A stretch of 64,000 nucleotides of DNA. Source: Pseudomonas sp. MYb118. GTDB taxonomy: Bacteria; Pseudomonadota; Gammaproteobacteria; Pseudomonadales; Pseudomonadaceae. This document shows positions 35,565-45,064 of this stretch, piece after piece. Under the pieces are notes generated by a model. That model made no database searches, was not told the DNA's origin, and saw only the letters and a program-made list of their open reading frames with translations. The DNA lies in NCBI RefSeq assembly GCF_040947875.1, contig NZ_JBFRXN010000004.1:372001-436000 (forward strand). Reading direction: 5' to 3'. Made by a program: the position numbers and the translations under genes. Each line of letters opens with the position of its first letter. Within the stretch, counting starts at the first letter, position 1.

Positions 35565-35649
35565 CTGTGGGAGCGAGCCTGCTCGCGATAGCGGTCTGAC
35601 ATTCATCGTCGACTGTGCAGGTCTCATCGCGAGCAGGCTCGCTCCCACA
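35565..35649. repeat. REPIN inside the phnWX operon
   Basis: Two inverted GTGGGAGCGAGCCTGCTCGC-type REPs lie in the 148-bp gap between phnW and phnX. Confidence 0.85.
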
Positions 35650-35667
35650 AGGGATAGGGGGTGCGGT

Positions 35668-36777
35668 TTAGATGTGTGTCACTTCCATCTCTCGCAACAC
35701 CTCGCCAATCGCCGCCACGGCGGCGCGCATTTCGGCGGGCTGGACGTGGCCGATGCAGCCGACGCGGAAGGTCTCGACTTCGGTCAGTTTGCCGGGGTAG
35801 AGGATGAAACCCTTGGCTTTGACCCGTTCGTAGAAGTCCTTGAACTGGTAGCGCGGGTCCTGCGGGGCGTGGAAGGTGGCGATGATCGGTGCCTGGATCG
35901 CGGCGGGCAGGAAGCTGCGCAGGCCCAATGCATTCATTTCTTCCATCAGCGCCTGGCAGTTGGCGGCATAACGCGCGTGCCGTGCCGGCAGGCCGCCTTC
36001 TTCAACGTATTGCAGCAGGGCTTCGTGCAGCGCCGCCACCACGTGGGTCGGTGGGGTGAAGCGCCATTGGCCGGTCTTGGCCATGTAGGTGTGCTGGTCG
36101 TGCAGGTCCAGTGCCAGAGAATGTGCATTGCCGGCAGCCGCGGCCAGCGATTGCTTGCGGGCAAATACGAAGCCCATGCCCGGCACGCCTTCCAGGCACT
36201 TGCCCGAGGCGGCGATCAGGGCGTCGAACGGCACCTGTTGCGCGTCCACCGGCAGCGCGCCGAAGGAACTCATGGCGTCGATGATCAGGCGTTTGCCGTG
36301 GCGGGCCACCACCTGGGCAATGTCCGCCAGCGGGTTGAGGATGCCGGTGCTGGTTTCGCAGTGAATCAGCGCGACGTGGCTGATGCCGGCGTCGGCGTGC
36401 AGCAGGCGGTCGACATCGGCGGCGGTGGTCGGCTGGTCTTCGGCGGTGACGAAGGTGCTGACGGCGCGGCCCAGCACCTGGCAGATGGTCGCCAGGCGCT
36501 TGCCGTAGGCGCCATTGATCAGCACCAGGACCTTGCCGTCACGGGGCACCAAGGTGCCGATGGCCGCTTCGACGGCGAAGGTGCCGCTGCCTTGCAGGGG
36601 TACGCAGTGATGGCTGGCGCTGCCGTTGATGATCGCCAGCAATTGTTCGCAGACGCTGGCGGTCAATTGGTTGAAACGCTCATCCCATGAACCCCAGTCG
36701 ACTAGCATTGCCTGACGGGTGCGGACCGAGGTGGTCAATGGGCCGGGGGTGAGCAGGACGGGTTCGGCAGGACGCAT
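35668..36777 (-). CDS. phnW: 2-aminoethylphosphonate-pyruvate transaminase
   Basis: The 369-aa product is a fold-type I PLP aminotransferase with the substrate-fold start [10 protein letters not shown], the helix [12 protein letters not shown] and the PLP lysine in [12 protein letters not shown]. It transfers the amino group of 2-aminoethylphosphonate to pyruvate, giving phosphonoacetaldehyde for PhnX. It is divergent from a LysR-type regulator gene; the 109-bp gap contains the palindrome AAATTGCAATTT at 36819-36830. Confidence 0.95.
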   Translation of the reverse strand: MRPAEPVLLTPGPLTTSVRTRQAMLVDWGSWDERFNQLTASVCEQLLAIINGSASHHCVPLQGSGTFAVEAAIGTLVPRDGKVLVLINGAYGKRLATICQVLGRAVSTFVTAEDQPTTAADVDRLLHADAGISHVALIHCETSTGILNPLADIAQVVARHGKRLIIDAMSSFGALPVDAQQVPFDALIAASGKCLEGVPGMGFVFARKQSLAAAAGNAHSLALDLHDQHTYMAKTGQWRFTPPTHVVAALHEALLQYVEEGGLPARHARYAANCQALMEEMNALGLRSFLPAAIQAPIIATFHAPQDPRYQFKDFYERVKAKGFILYPGKLTEVETFRVGCIGHVQPAEMRAAVAAIGEVLREMEVTHI

Positions 36778-36818
36778 GGGGCTGTTCTCGCTTTCGATGG
36801 GCTGACGCTAGCGGGGTT

Positions 36819-36830
36819 AAATTGCAATTT
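36819..36830. promoter_or_regulatory. Palindrome between phnW and the LysR gene
   Basis: AAATTGCAATTT is a perfect 12-bp palindrome in the divergent promoter region, a plausible LysR-type recognition site. Confidence 0.45.
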
Positions 36831-36886
36831 GCGCACGCATCAATCAAATTGTTTGTTGTTATGCCTGTCATCAGTGAGAGTTATCC

Positions 36887-37750
36887 ATGAACCTGTTTCA
36901 GCTGCGCGCTTTCGATGCGGTGGCCCGCGAAGGCAGCTTCACCCGTGCGGCTGCGCGGTTGTTCATCAGTCAGCCTGCCGTCACCGGGCACATCAAGGCG
37001 CTGGAGGAGCACTACCAGATCACCTTGCTGCGACGCACGGCGCGACGGGTGGAGTTGACGGAGGAGGGCAGCAAGCTGGCGGCCATCACCCGGGCGATGT
37101 TCGGCCTGGCACAAGAGGCGCAAGTGTTGCTCGAAGCCAACCGGCAGTTGCTCACCGGGCGCCTGGAAGTGGCGGCGGACGGCCCGCACCTGGTCATGCC
37201 GATGCTCGCCAGCTTGCGGGCGCGCTATCCGGGGATCACCGTCAACCTGCGCCTGGGCAATGCCCAGGACACCCTGGCGGCGCTGTTGTCCGAGCACGCC
37301 GACGTGGCGGTGCTGACCGAGATCGAGCCACGCAAGGGCCTGCATTTGCAGGCGCTGAGCGAGTCACGGATCTGCGCGCTGGTGCCGGCGGGGCATGCGT
37401 GGGCGCAACAGGCCAGGGGCGTGCCGCTCGCAGCGCTGGATCAGGTGATCATGGTCTTGCGTGAGCCCGGCTCGATTACCCGGCGCACCTTCGATACGGC
37501 GTGTGCCCAGGCCTCGGTGCAGCCGCGGGTGTTGCTGGAGCTGGACAGCCGCGAGGCGGTGACCGAGGCGGTGGCGGCGCAGTTGGGGGTCGGGGTGGTG
37601 TCGTCGGTGGAGGTCGGACATGACCCGCGGGTGGTGGCGGTGCCGCTCATTGGCGAGGGGCTGGTCAATCGGCACTTGCTGGCGTGTGTGGAGCGGCGGC
37701 GGGAGTTGCGGTTGATTCAGGCGTTTTTTGGGTTGGTGCCGGGCGGTTAG
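36887..37750 (+). CDS. LysR-family regulator of the phnWX genes
   Basis: The 287-aa product has the LysR winged helix-turn-helix at residues 1-60 (FDAVAREGSFTRAAARLFISQPAVTGHIKALEE) and a periplasmic-binding-like effector domain from about residue 90. Its divergent placement next to phnW, a common arrangement for aminoethylphosphonate genes, makes it their likely regulator. The stop lies close to a REPIN. Confidence 0.88.
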   Translation: MNLFQLRAFDAVAREGSFTRAAARLFISQPAVTGHIKALEEHYQITLLRRTARRVELTEEGSKLAAITRAMFGLAQEAQVLLEANRQLLTGRLEVAADGPHLVMPMLASLRARYPGITVNLRLGNAQDTLAALLSEHADVAVLTEIEPRKGLHLQALSESRICALVPAGHAWAQQARGVPLAALDQVIMVLREPGSITRRTFDTACAQASVQPRVLLELDSREAVTEAVAAQLGVGVVSSVEVGHDPRVVAVPLIGEGLVNRHLLACVERRRELRLIQAFFGLVPGG

Positions 37751-37763
37751 ACCGAGTCGCCTT

Positions 37764-37839
37764 TATCGCGAGCAGGCTCGCTCCCACAGGGATCTCATCC
37801 ACATGGAAGATCCGATGTGGGAGCGAGCCTGCTCGCGAT
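37764..37839. repeat. REPIN
   Basis: Inverted REPs separated by a short spacer. The right arm ends directly at the stop codon of the vgrG-like gene (37839-37841). Confidence 0.8.
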
Positions 37840-39167
37840 CAGCTTCTAAGGTTGACCAACCAATCCAGCAACAACCGATCATCCCCTCTCGGCTGCCGCG
37901 CCGGTCGCGGTGTCGGCGGGTTGCTCGCGGCGGCGTACAGCACCGGGCGGTCGGGGTCGCTGTCGAGAAAGCTGATGAGCACCTCGCTGCCGGCCATCGG
38001 CATCCGCCACGATTCGATCCGGCCATGGGGCGTGGCGACGACCATCGGCAGCCAGAGCCCGCTGGACGGTTCGTCAGTGGCGTTTGCCGTCGGCCACAGT
38101 TGGACCTGGATGCGACCCTGATCATCCATGGGCGCCGGTTCGCCGGGCGGGCCGAGGACTCGCGCCGGTTGAAAGCCGGGAATCGCCGGCCGGGGGTGCC
38201 TGAGTGCCGGGCGAAACACGCTCGACCAGGCAATGGCCGTGAACTGATTGCTGTAGCGCCGCGCCTTGTCGGTGGTCGGGCGTTCTAGGATCGACGGCTG
38301 CTGGCCCTGATGGCGCAGTTCGATCAACAACCATTGATCGTTGAAATTCGGCAGGGGATGTTCCGACACCTGCAGGATGTGTCCGCTGCGCAACGCACTC
38401 TGGTTACTGCGGCCCTGCAACTGCCCGTGCCGACACCGCAGGCGTTCCAGTGTCCGGCGGCTGAGCCGGTCGTGATCGAGTGCCGGCGAGGCAGGACGCA
38501 CCGGCAATGGCGGCGAGGTGTGGCGCTGGAACAGCTCGCTGATCACCGGTGTCTGCCCGGTCGTCGGCGGATCGCCGTGAAAGTGCATCAACAGCGGCTC
38601 TTCGGGGAAGCTCAGGCTGTCGTCCGCCAGCACCAGCACATGGCCATCGCGTTGATGCTCGAAGTGATAGTGAATGCCTTCTTCTTCGCACAACCGTTGC
38701 AGGAAGGTCAGGTCGCTTTCGTCAAACTGGATGCAGAACGGCCTGGCGGGGTAACGACCATCGGGCAGTTCGAAGCGGTAACTGTGTTCAGGCAGGCCGT
38801 TTTCTGCCAGCAGCAGACGCAGGATGGCGGGCACATCGAGCTGGTAAAAGACCCGACGCGCAGGCTGGCGGTCGAGGTTCTGCAGCCAGGGCACCAGCAC
38901 CAGCCGATAGTCGATGCGCTGCGGGCCACGGTGTTCGCGACTGGCACTGTGAATGATGCCGTGTACGCCCTGGCCATTGGCGAAACTCAGGTACACCGGC
39001 TGTTGCAGCAAATGCTCAAGGTTCATGGCCGGAGCCAGGCCAATCATGTCGATTTCGAACCGATAGGGCTGGTTGAGCGCCTCATGACCTTTGAACTGCA
39101 CCACAGGCCAGCTCAGGTCACCGTTGAGCAGGGTCAGGGTGTAGGGATTTTCCTTGTCGTTATGCAT
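37839..39167 (-). CDS. Short orphan VgrG-like protein without spike region
   Basis: The 442-aa product matches the N-terminal phage gp27-like part of VgrG (residues about 5-320, with FKGHEALNQPYRFEIDMIG and FCIQFDESDLTFLQRLCEEEGI), followed by the OB-fold (DDQGRIQVQLW to GSEVLISFLDSDPDRPVLYA). Ordinary VgrG proteins continue with a long beta-helix needle, which is absent: this one ends soon after the OB-fold, where a REP begins. No other type VI secretion gene lies nearby. It may be a truncated remnant or an adapter that needs a partner. Confidence 0.8.
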   Translation of the reverse strand: MHNDKENPYTLTLLNGDLSWPVVQFKGHEALNQPYRFEIDMIGLAPAMNLEHLLQQPVYLSFANGQGVHGIIHSASREHRGPQRIDYRLVLVPWLQNLDRQPARRVFYQLDVPAILRLLLAENGLPEHSYRFELPDGRYPARPFCIQFDESDLTFLQRLCEEEGIHYHFEHQRDGHVLVLADDSLSFPEEPLLMHFHGDPPTTGQTPVISELFQRHTSPPLPVRPASPALDHDRLSRRTLERLRCRHGQLQGRSNQSALRSGHILQVSEHPLPNFNDQWLLIELRHQGQQPSILERPTTDKARRYSNQFTAIAWSSVFRPALRHPRPAIPGFQPARVLGPPGEPAPMDDQGRIQVQLWPTANATDEPSSGLWLPMVVATPHGRIESWRMPMAGSEVLISFLDSDPDRPVLYAAASNPPTPRPARQPRGDDRLLLDWLVNLRS

Positions 39168-39386
39168 CGAATCCGCTTCTGCCAGGGAGTACCAGCGCAG
39201 AGGGTACGAAACCGTGACCCTAAAGGGTTATCGCAATCGTTGTTTCAGAATCGCCCTACAACCACCAGTGAACATGTCGATTCTGCCGGATGGAATTTTT
39301 GGTCGATTGCCAACTTTAGGCCGTATAAACTTGCGCCATGCGTCGGCCAATAGATGTCTCGGCGCCACAGACCAAGAGAGTGAGTG

Positions 39387-40091
39387 ATGGGCGCACAGTG
39401 GAAGGTTAAACACAAAGAAGCGGCAGCCAATGCCAAGGGCAAGATCTTCGGCAAACTGGTGAAGGAAATCACCATTGCTGCGCGCAACGGCGCCGATGTT
39501 GCTACCAACGCACACCTGCGCCTGGTGGTTGAACAGGCCAAGAAAGCCTCGATGCCCCGCGAAACCCTGGAACGTGCGATCAAGAAAGGCTCCGGCCAGC
39601 TCGGTGAAACCGTGCAATACCATCGCGTGACCTACGAAGGTTTCGCTCCGCATCAGGTGCCGCTGATCGTTGAATGCGTGACCGACAACATCAACCGTAC
39701 CGTCGCCGAAATCCGCGTCGCGTTCCGCAAGGGCCAGTTGGGTGCTTCCGGTTCCGTGGCCTGGGACTTCGACCACGTAGGCCTGATCGAAGCCGCCCCG
39801 GACACCCCGGATGCCGATCCTGAACTGGCCGCCATCGAAGCCGGCGCCCAGGATTTCGAACCGGGTGAAGAGGGCGCGACCCTGTTCATCACCGAAGCCA
39901 CCGATCTGGATTCGGTACAGAAAGCGTTGCCGGAGCAGGGTTTTACCGTGTTGTCGGCGAAGCTGGGCTACAAGGCGAAGAACCCGGTCAGCGGTTTGAG
40001 TGATGAGCAGATGGCGGAAGTCGAAGCGTTCCTCGAAGGCCTCGATAACCATGATGATGTGCAGGATCTGTTTGTCGGCTTGGCCGGTTGA
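39387..40091 (+). CDS. YebC/PmpR-family protein
   Basis: The 234-aa product has the three-domain YebC fold, starting [21 protein letters not shown], with the [26 protein letters not shown] region and an acidic tail. Family members have been described as DNA-binding regulators and, more recently, as translation factors for difficult peptide stretches. The preferred start is ATG 39387; a GTG codon immediately before it is also in frame. The gene stands alone, and a REPIN follows. Confidence 0.92.
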   Translation: MGAQWKVKHKEAAANAKGKIFGKLVKEITIAARNGADVATNAHLRLVVEQAKKASMPRETLERAIKKGSGQLGETVQYHRVTYEGFAPHQVPLIVECVTDNINRTVAEIRVAFRKGQLGASGSVAWDFDHVGLIEAAPDTPDADPELAAIEAGAQDFEPGEEGATLFITEATDLDSVQKALPEQGFTVLSAKLGYKAKNPVSGLSDEQMAEVEAFLEGLDNHDDVQDLFVGLAG

Positions 40092-40130
40092 TTGATTCAA
40101 GTCTTGCGGGCGGTTTCGCCTGATAGACCC

Positions 40131-40193
40131 TCGCGGGCAAGCCCGCTCCTACAATTGATCGCATTCCCCTGTAGGAGCGGGCTTGCCCGCGAT
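40131..40193. repeat. REPIN
   Basis: Two inverted GCGGGC/GCCCGC-type REPs lie between convergent genes. Confidence 0.85.
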
Positions 40194-40207
40194 TGACCGC
40201 AAGGCGG

Positions 40208-41509
40208 TCAAAAACCACCCAACTCCAGCACAATCTCGCTGAACCCAGGCCTGGCCAGCACGTCGCCCTGACAGCAACGGCGCTGCAAGTCCTCCAGCCG
40301 CTCATGCGTGTGATCACTCAAGCCCGAGTCGATCCGCTCCAGCAACTCTCCCAGCAACACCCCGAACGCACGCACCTCAATCCGCTGCAAGGCACGGCTC
40401 TCGAAACTGTCGTCCGTGGCGTGGAACGACGCCGCGCCGAAATCCCCGAGCAGGCAGTCACCGTGCTCGTTCAACAGAATGTTGTGGCCATAGAGGTCGC
40501 CGTGGGTGATGCCCTGGCGATGCAGGTGTTCGCCCACCGAGGCGATGCCACGGGCGATGCGCAGCGCCACGTCCGCGTTGAACCGCGTGTCATCGGCGTA
40601 GACATCGCGGCTGCAGGATTCCAGGCTCGGCAGCCCGGCGAGGTTGCGGTAACTCGGGTCGACCAGTTCCATGACCAGCCCGGCCTGGTGTTGCGGGTGT
40701 TCGACGATCCGCCCTTCGACCCGAATCAGGTTGGGGTGCAGTCCGGCGGTGATGCAGGCGTTCATTTCATGCAGCGGCGAGCCATCGCTGGTCATTTCAC
40801 CCTTGTAGAGCTTGATCGCCACCGCTTTGGCGTGCTGCCACTCGGCCCGATGAATGACGCCGGAGGCGCCTTCGCCCAGCTTTTCCCCAAGGCTCAGTTG
40901 CGACCAGGCAATGGTGGGTGTGGCGTCCAGGGCGGTAGCGTCGGCTTCGGTTTCCAGCGGGTTACCGGCATAGGCCAGCCAGGTCAGGCTCGGCAATGTC
41001 AGCAGCCAGTCGGGCAATTCACTCAAGCGGTTGGCGGCGAGGCGGGTCAGCTCTAGCCGATGGCAGTTGCGCAGGCTGGGCGGCAGCTGGGTCAGGCGAT
41101 TGCCGGCCAGCATGAGTTTTTGCAGGAACGGACGCTCGCCCAGTTCGGTCGGCAGCTCAGTGACGCGGTTGTCGGTCAGGATCAACCAGCGCAACAGTGG
41201 CGGCAGTGCAGCCCCCGGCACGGTTTCGATGCGATTGCCCTTGAACCCGACCATGCTCAGCGCGGGGCACTGGCCCAGGCAGGCGGGCAGCTCGGTGAAC
41301 TGGTTGCGGTCGCAGAACAGCACACGCAAACGGCGCAGGCGGTGAAAGTCGTCCGGCAGGCTGCTCAGGGCGTTGCCGCTGAGGTTGAGGACTTCCAGGG
41401 TGTCGGCCAGGTCGAGGATTTCCCGGGGGAATTGGGTCAGGCCGGCGGCCAGGTCCAGGCGCGTCGCGCCCGCCAGCAGGCCGGCGCGCAGTTGGGCAAG
41501 GGTGTCCAT
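40208..41509 (-). CDS. Leucine-rich-repeat protein kinase-like protein
   Basis: The 433-aa product has about seven leucine-rich repeats (residues 15-185, units such as LEVLNLSGNALSSLPDDF) followed by a protein kinase fold. Kinase landmarks are the glycine loop GEGASG at 212-217, the ATP lysine K233 (VAIKLYKG), a catalytic loop THGDLYGHNILL with D338 and N343 (HGD rather than HRD), and the DFG motif at 356-358. All residues needed for phosphotransfer are there. No membrane segment or signal peptide is seen, so it is probably cytoplasmic. The gene is monocistronic and its target is unknown. Eukaryote-like kinases with repeats are uncommon in bacteria, though this type is known in Pseudomonas. 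Confidence 0.85.
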   Translation of the reverse strand: MDTLAQLRAGLLAGATRLDLAAGLTQFPREILDLADTLEVLNLSGNALSSLPDDFHRLRRLRVLFCDRNQFTELPACLGQCPALSMVGFKGNRIETVPGAALPPLLRWLILTDNRVTELPTELGERPFLQKLMLAGNRLTQLPPSLRNCHRLELTRLAANRLSELPDWLLTLPSLTWLAYAGNPLETEADATALDATPTIAWSQLSLGEKLGEGASGVIHRAEWQHAKAVAIKLYKGEMTSDGSPLHEMNACITAGLHPNLIRVEGRIVEHPQHQAGLVMELVDPSYRNLAGLPSLESCSRDVYADDTRFNADVALRIARGIASVGEHLHRQGITHGDLYGHNILLNEHGDCLLGDFGAASFHATDDSFESRALQRIEVRAFGVLLGELLERIDSGLSDHTHERLEDLQRRCCQGDVLARPGFSEIVLELGGF

Positions 41510-41575
41510 GAACAGATTCGCTATCGAATGGCCCGAGGCCTGAAAAGGGGCGCCATGATAGCGGATGAAGCGCGC

Positions 41576-42718
41576 CTACAGGGGAGGGGATTGTGTGGCG
41601 ATCAGTTGTCCTAACCGGCTGCGTGTACGCGCCAGGTCGATGGCGTCGCCGCCCAGTGTTTCGCACAACGAGCGCTGGCCCATCAGGATCAGGTGCTTGT
41701 CCTGGTCGTACAACACGTCCACCAGGTTGATGAAACGCTGCTGTGCGGCGATCGAGCAGTCGGCCAGGTTGGGCATTTGTTCGATGATCCAGTGATCGAA
41801 ACGCCGGCACAGTTCCAGGTAATCCATCACGGCCGTCGGATGCTCGCACAGGTCGGCGAAGGTGAAGCCGACGGTGCGCCCGTCGCAGTGGCGGGCTGGC
41901 AGTTGGCGAGTGCCGACGGTCAGGGTGATGGCCGGGGCGTCGACACTTGGCAGGTTCAGCATCTGCCGTTGCGCGGCACTGGCCGGCCAGACGTACTGGC
42001 CCTGGGTGAACAACTGCTGGGCGTGGGTCCTGGCCTGGCTGCGATAGTCGTGTGGGCCGCCAACTTCCATCACTTGCATGCGGGCGTTGATCAGCTCGAT
42101 CACCGGTTTGAAACGTGCGTGGTAGAGCGGGTTGGGCAGCAAGCCTTCGGGTGGGTAGTTCGACGTCACCAGCAGCAGGATGCCACGGCGGAACAGCGCC
42201 TTGAACAGCCGCGTGATGAGCATGGCATCGCCGATGTCGTGCACGTGAAATTCGTCGAAGCACAGGACGCGGCAGTCTTGCAGCAACTCATCGAGGGTGG
42301 CCGCCAATGCGTCAGGCTGATCGCGGTGGGTGAACATGCCTTGATGCAGCCGGGCGAAGAATTCGTGGAAATGCAGGCGTTGCTTTTGCTCGATCGGCAG
42401 GGACTGGAAGAAGCCGTCGAGCAACCAGCTTTTGCCACGCCCGACCGCGCCATGCAGGTACAGGCCGGGGATGGTTTTTTCCGTGGTGTCGAGCAGGCTG
42501 GAGGCGTGCTGCGCCATGCAGTCGATCACCCGTTGTTGGCTGTGGCTGAGGGTGTAACCCTGGGTGTGGGCCTTGTGGCGGAAGTAGTCGTGGACCATGC
42601 GTGCGCTTTGCCCGTGACTGGCGGGCGCTGTTTTTCCCAGCAGGCGGCGTAGCGATGGCCAGCGGGGGTTGAAGCGCGAGCGGTTGGGGGGGCGAACGGG
42701 CACGGAGGTTTTTCCCAT
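41576..42718 (-). CDS. zapE: ZapE/AFG1-family ATPase
   Basis: The 380-aa product is an AFG1-like P-loop ATPase with Walker A GAVGRGKSWLLD, Walker B VLCFDEFHVHDIGDAM and the sensor region LLVTSNYPPEGLLPNPLYH. ZapE associates with the Z-ring in E. coli. I take the ATG at 42718 (MGKTSVPVRPP); the longer frame upstream reads a REP and the 280-bp repeat. It is somewhat longer at the N-terminus than the standard enzyme, and pseudomonads often have two ZapE paralogues, so this may be the secondary one. Confidence 0.85.
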   Translation of the reverse strand: MGKTSVPVRPPNRSRFNPRWPSLRRLLGKTAPASHGQSARMVHDYFRHKAHTQGYTLSHSQQRVIDCMAQHASSLLDTTEKTIPGLYLHGAVGRGKSWLLDGFFQSLPIEQKQRLHFHEFFARLHQGMFTHRDQPDALAATLDELLQDCRVLCFDEFHVHDIGDAMLITRLFKALFRRGILLLVTSNYPPEGLLPNPLYHARFKPVIELINARMQVMEVGGPHDYRSQARTHAQQLFTQGQYVWPASAAQRQMLNLPSVDAPAITLTVGTRQLPARHCDGRTVGFTFADLCEHPTAVMDYLELCRRFDHWIIEQMPNLADCSIAAQQRFINLVDVLYDQDKHLILMGQRSLCETLGGDAIDLARTRSRLGQLIATQSPPL

Positions 42719-42783
42719 ATGCGTCAGGCGGGCTAGTGTACCCCCGTAGGAGCGAGCTTGCTCGCGAGGCGGTTTCTGGTCGT

Positions 42784-43069
42784 GTACATATCCATTGTTG
42801 CGGTAACGGCCGCTTATGGTTTCGCCCTTACGGCGACTCACTTTTTTTACAAGCGCCTAAAAAAAGTAAGCAAAAAAACGCTCGCCCCAGCGTACGGCCC
42901 CTCGCTGGCGCTCGGGGTTCCTTCGCTCCGGCATCCATCCGGGGACATCGCCTCCGGTTTGCTGCGCTGCACCTCCTCTCGATGTGTGCGGCTGCGCCGC
43001 ACGGCGCTGCGCGCCTTCTCCCCGGATGAATGCCTCCACTCAGCCTGCCGAAGGGGCGGGTGGATCAAG
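42784..43069 (+). repeat. 280-bp structured dispersed repeat, copy E (286 bp)
   Basis: Hairpin 2 here is ACTTTTTTTA, loop caagcgcc, TAAAAAAAGT (42840-42867). The sequence differs from the other copies on both strands, yet is a perfect 10-bp stem. Hairpin 1 reads TCGCC-cttac-GGCGA. The rest matches copies A to D closely. Confidence 0.85.
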
Positions 43070-43167
43070 ATCAAAAGCTTGCTGTTCTCCCCCCCCCCCT
43101 GTGGGAGCGAGCCTGCTCGCGAAGGCGGCCTGCCAGCCGCCCCATTATCTGCTGGTGTACCCGCCCT

Positions 43168-43269
43168 CTGTAGGAGCGAGCTTGCTCGCGATGGTCGTTA
43201 ACGATGACGCGGGCTGTCTGGATGTCTGCGGTGTCTGGGCCATCATCGCGAGCGAGCTCGCTCCTACAG
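43168..43269. repeat. REPIN
   Basis: Inverted GTAGGAGCGAGC REPs flank a spacer with GGTCGTTAACGATGACGC. Confidence 0.88.
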
Positions 43270-43350
43270 GGGGCAATTGTTTTGCCTGGCTGGAAATTTC
43301 TTGGCCCGTTGCTAACCTGATTTGCAGGAGTCAACCCGAAGGGATTGGGC

Positions 43351-43875
43351 GTGAACGGAATCGTTGTTGTGGCAGTCGCGAGCATTATGCTCAGTGCACA
43401 GGTCTTGGCCGCCGAGCTGCAGGTGCAGGTGCGGGTTGACGTGCAGCGTGGCTGTCAGTTGGTCGGGCAGCAACGCAGTGCGGGCGTCGAGCCGCTGGGT
43501 GTGCTCGATTTCGGCCAGACTGCGCGGCTGGACGATGCTGGCGGGCCGCTGGGGGCGGCGCTGACGAATGGGCGATTGCCCCGTCTGGAATGCAACCCCG
43601 ATACCCCTTATCAATTGCGCATCGACGGTGGCCAGCACGGTGGCGTCGGTGATGTGCGCTACATGGCCGGTGCTTCCGGCAGCAAACCCATCCCCTATCG
43701 GCTGTACCAGGACCCCGCGCGGCAGATCCCGCTGCCGGTCGATGTGCCGGTCAGCGGGCGGGTGCCGAGCACCGGCAGCGTGGATCTGCCGTTGTACGCG
43801 CGTATTGAACGGCTGGCGGAAATCGTGCCCGTCGGGCGTTACACGGACATGGTGAAGGTGACGGTCACCTGGTAG
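43351..43875 (+). CDS. Spore coat U-domain pilin subunit (Csu-like), first
   Basis: The 174-aa product has a signal peptide (GIVVVAVASIMLSAQVLA) and a single spore-coat-U domain, the fold of archaic chaperone-usher (Csu) pilins. It has the C-terminal beta strand RYTDMVKVTVTW, used for donor-strand exchange, and a cysteine pair (RGCQLV, LECNPD). I take GTG 43351, 6 bp after GAAGGGA; TTG 43345 is also possible. It is the first of seven genes in the pilus operon. Confidence 0.82.
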   Translation: MNGIVVVAVASIMLSAQVLAAELQVQVRVDVQRGCQLVGQQRSAGVEPLGVLDFGQTARLDDAGGPLGAALTNGRLPRLECNPDTPYQLRIDGGQHGGVGDVRYMAGASGSKPIPYRLYQDPARQIPLPVDVPVSGRVPSTGSVDLPLYARIERLAEIVPVGRYTDMVKVTVTW

Positions 43876-43960
43876 CGGTTCAGGCCCCCGATGGAATCGG
43901 GGGGTGCAGGGAAGTGGGCGTTCCTGATCGAACGCTCTGGTAGGTCCTGAAGGAGTTGGG

Positions 43961-44503
43961 ATGGGCGTGATGACAAGCAGGCAATGGGCATTGATCACCG
44001 TGGCCGCGCTGGCCTGGCCGGGCGCTGGCGCGCAGGCGGCCGTCAGCGGGCAGGTTTATGCGCGCCTGACCATCATTGCCGGTTGCGAGGTCAGCAATGG
44101 TGGCAGCACCGGCAGCCCGGTCAGTGATTTCGGTACCCTGGATTTCGGTGAGCAAGGCCCGACCTGGAGTAACCCGATCAGGGCCAGCCTCGGTCAGGGC
44201 GGCGGCGGTCGGTTGAATGTCGCCTGCGATCCGTCGGTCAACGGTTTCACCGTCACCATCGACGGCGGCACCCACGGCGACGGCACCACCCGGCGCCTGA
44301 GCAATGGCCGCCAGACCCTCCCTTATCAACTGTTTGTCGATGCCTCTGGCAACCAGAGCTACAGCATCGGCCAGCAACATAATTTCGCTGTCACCCACGG
44401 CACGCAGATACCGATCCCGGTGTTCGGTGCTGTGGTGGCGAACACCCGCGCGATACCGGCCGGTGTCTATACCGACACCCTCACCGTGACGCTGGATTGG
44501 TAA
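43961..44503 (+). CDS. Spore coat U-domain pilin subunit (Csu-like), second
   Basis: The 180-aa secreted protein has a signal peptide (cleaved near GAQAAV), a cysteine pair (AGCEVSN, VACDPS), and the family ending GVYTDTLTVTLDW. AAGGAG lies 6 bp before the ATG. It is probably a major or minor shaft subunit. The 85-bp gap from the previous gene has no terminator. Confidence 0.85.
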   Translation: MGVMTSRQWALITVAALAWPGAGAQAAVSGQVYARLTIIAGCEVSNGGSTGSPVSDFGTLDFGEQGPTWSNPIRASLGQGGGGRLNVACDPSVNGFTVTIDGGTHGDGTTRRLSNGRQTLPYQLFVDASGNQSYSIGQQHNFAVTHGTQIPIPVFGAVVANTRAIPAGVYTDTLTVTLDW

Positions 44504-44523
44504 ACCCGAAGAGGATGGAGACC

Positions 44524-45060
44524 ATGCGCAAACTCGTGACAAGGATAGGTTTATCGCTGCTGGGCCTGGTGCTGGCCGTCAGTGTCCACGCGGCCACGAC
44601 CGTGACCGGTCAGATCACCTCCAGCCTGATCCTGACCAGCAGTTGTCAGGTCAATGGCTCAGGAGGCAGCACCGGGCTGAATTTCGGCGCGCTGAACTTC
44701 GGCACCGCCAACAGCCTGTTCACCACGGCCTCGGGACAAGTCCTGGGCGGCGGTGGCGGGGCGTTGTCGATTCTCTGTTCCGCCGGCACCACGCCCGTGG
44801 TCAAGGTGCGCGCCGGTGCCCACGACGGCCAGTCGGCGGGTGGCACGCGGGCGTTGTACGACGGCGTCGCCAACTATGTGCCGTACGACCTGTACACCGA
44901 TGCCGGGCATTCGCAGCCCCTGGCCATCGACGGCACGATCAGCCTGGCTCCGAGTACCGGGGTGGCGCAAACCGTGAACCTGTACGGCCAGGCGGTGGGC
45001 AAGGCCGGGCTGCCGGCGGGCACCTACACCGACACGATTTCCGTCGAACTGACGTTCTGA
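44524..45060 (+). CDS. Spore coat U-domain pilin subunit (Csu-like), third
   Basis: The 178-aa product has the signal peptide MRKLVTRIGLSLLGLVLAVS, a Gly-rich start after the first cysteine (SSCQVNGSGGSTG), a second cysteine in SILCSAGT, and the final strand YTDTISVELTF. Its start region overlaps a GAGG ribosome-binding site 20 bp after the previous stop. Gly richness and similarity to its neighbours suggest a structural subunit. Confidence 0.85.
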   Translation: MRKLVTRIGLSLLGLVLAVSVHAATTVTGQITSSLILTSSCQVNGSGGSTGLNFGALNFGTANSLFTTASGQVLGGGGGALSILCSAGTTPVVKVRAGAHDGQSAGGTRALYDGVANYVPYDLYTDAGHSQPLAIDGTISLAPSTGVAQTVNLYGQAVGKAGLPAGTYTDTISVELTF

Positions 45061-45064
45061 CGCG

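Larger units (their letters stand above)
42719..43350. other. Repeat-rich intergenic region
   Basis: This region holds no gene. It contains a single REP at 42745-42768, repeat copy E, a short GATCAA microrepeat, a REP near 43099-43127 and a REPIN at 43168-43269, then about 75 bp leading to the pilus operon. Confidence 0.8.
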
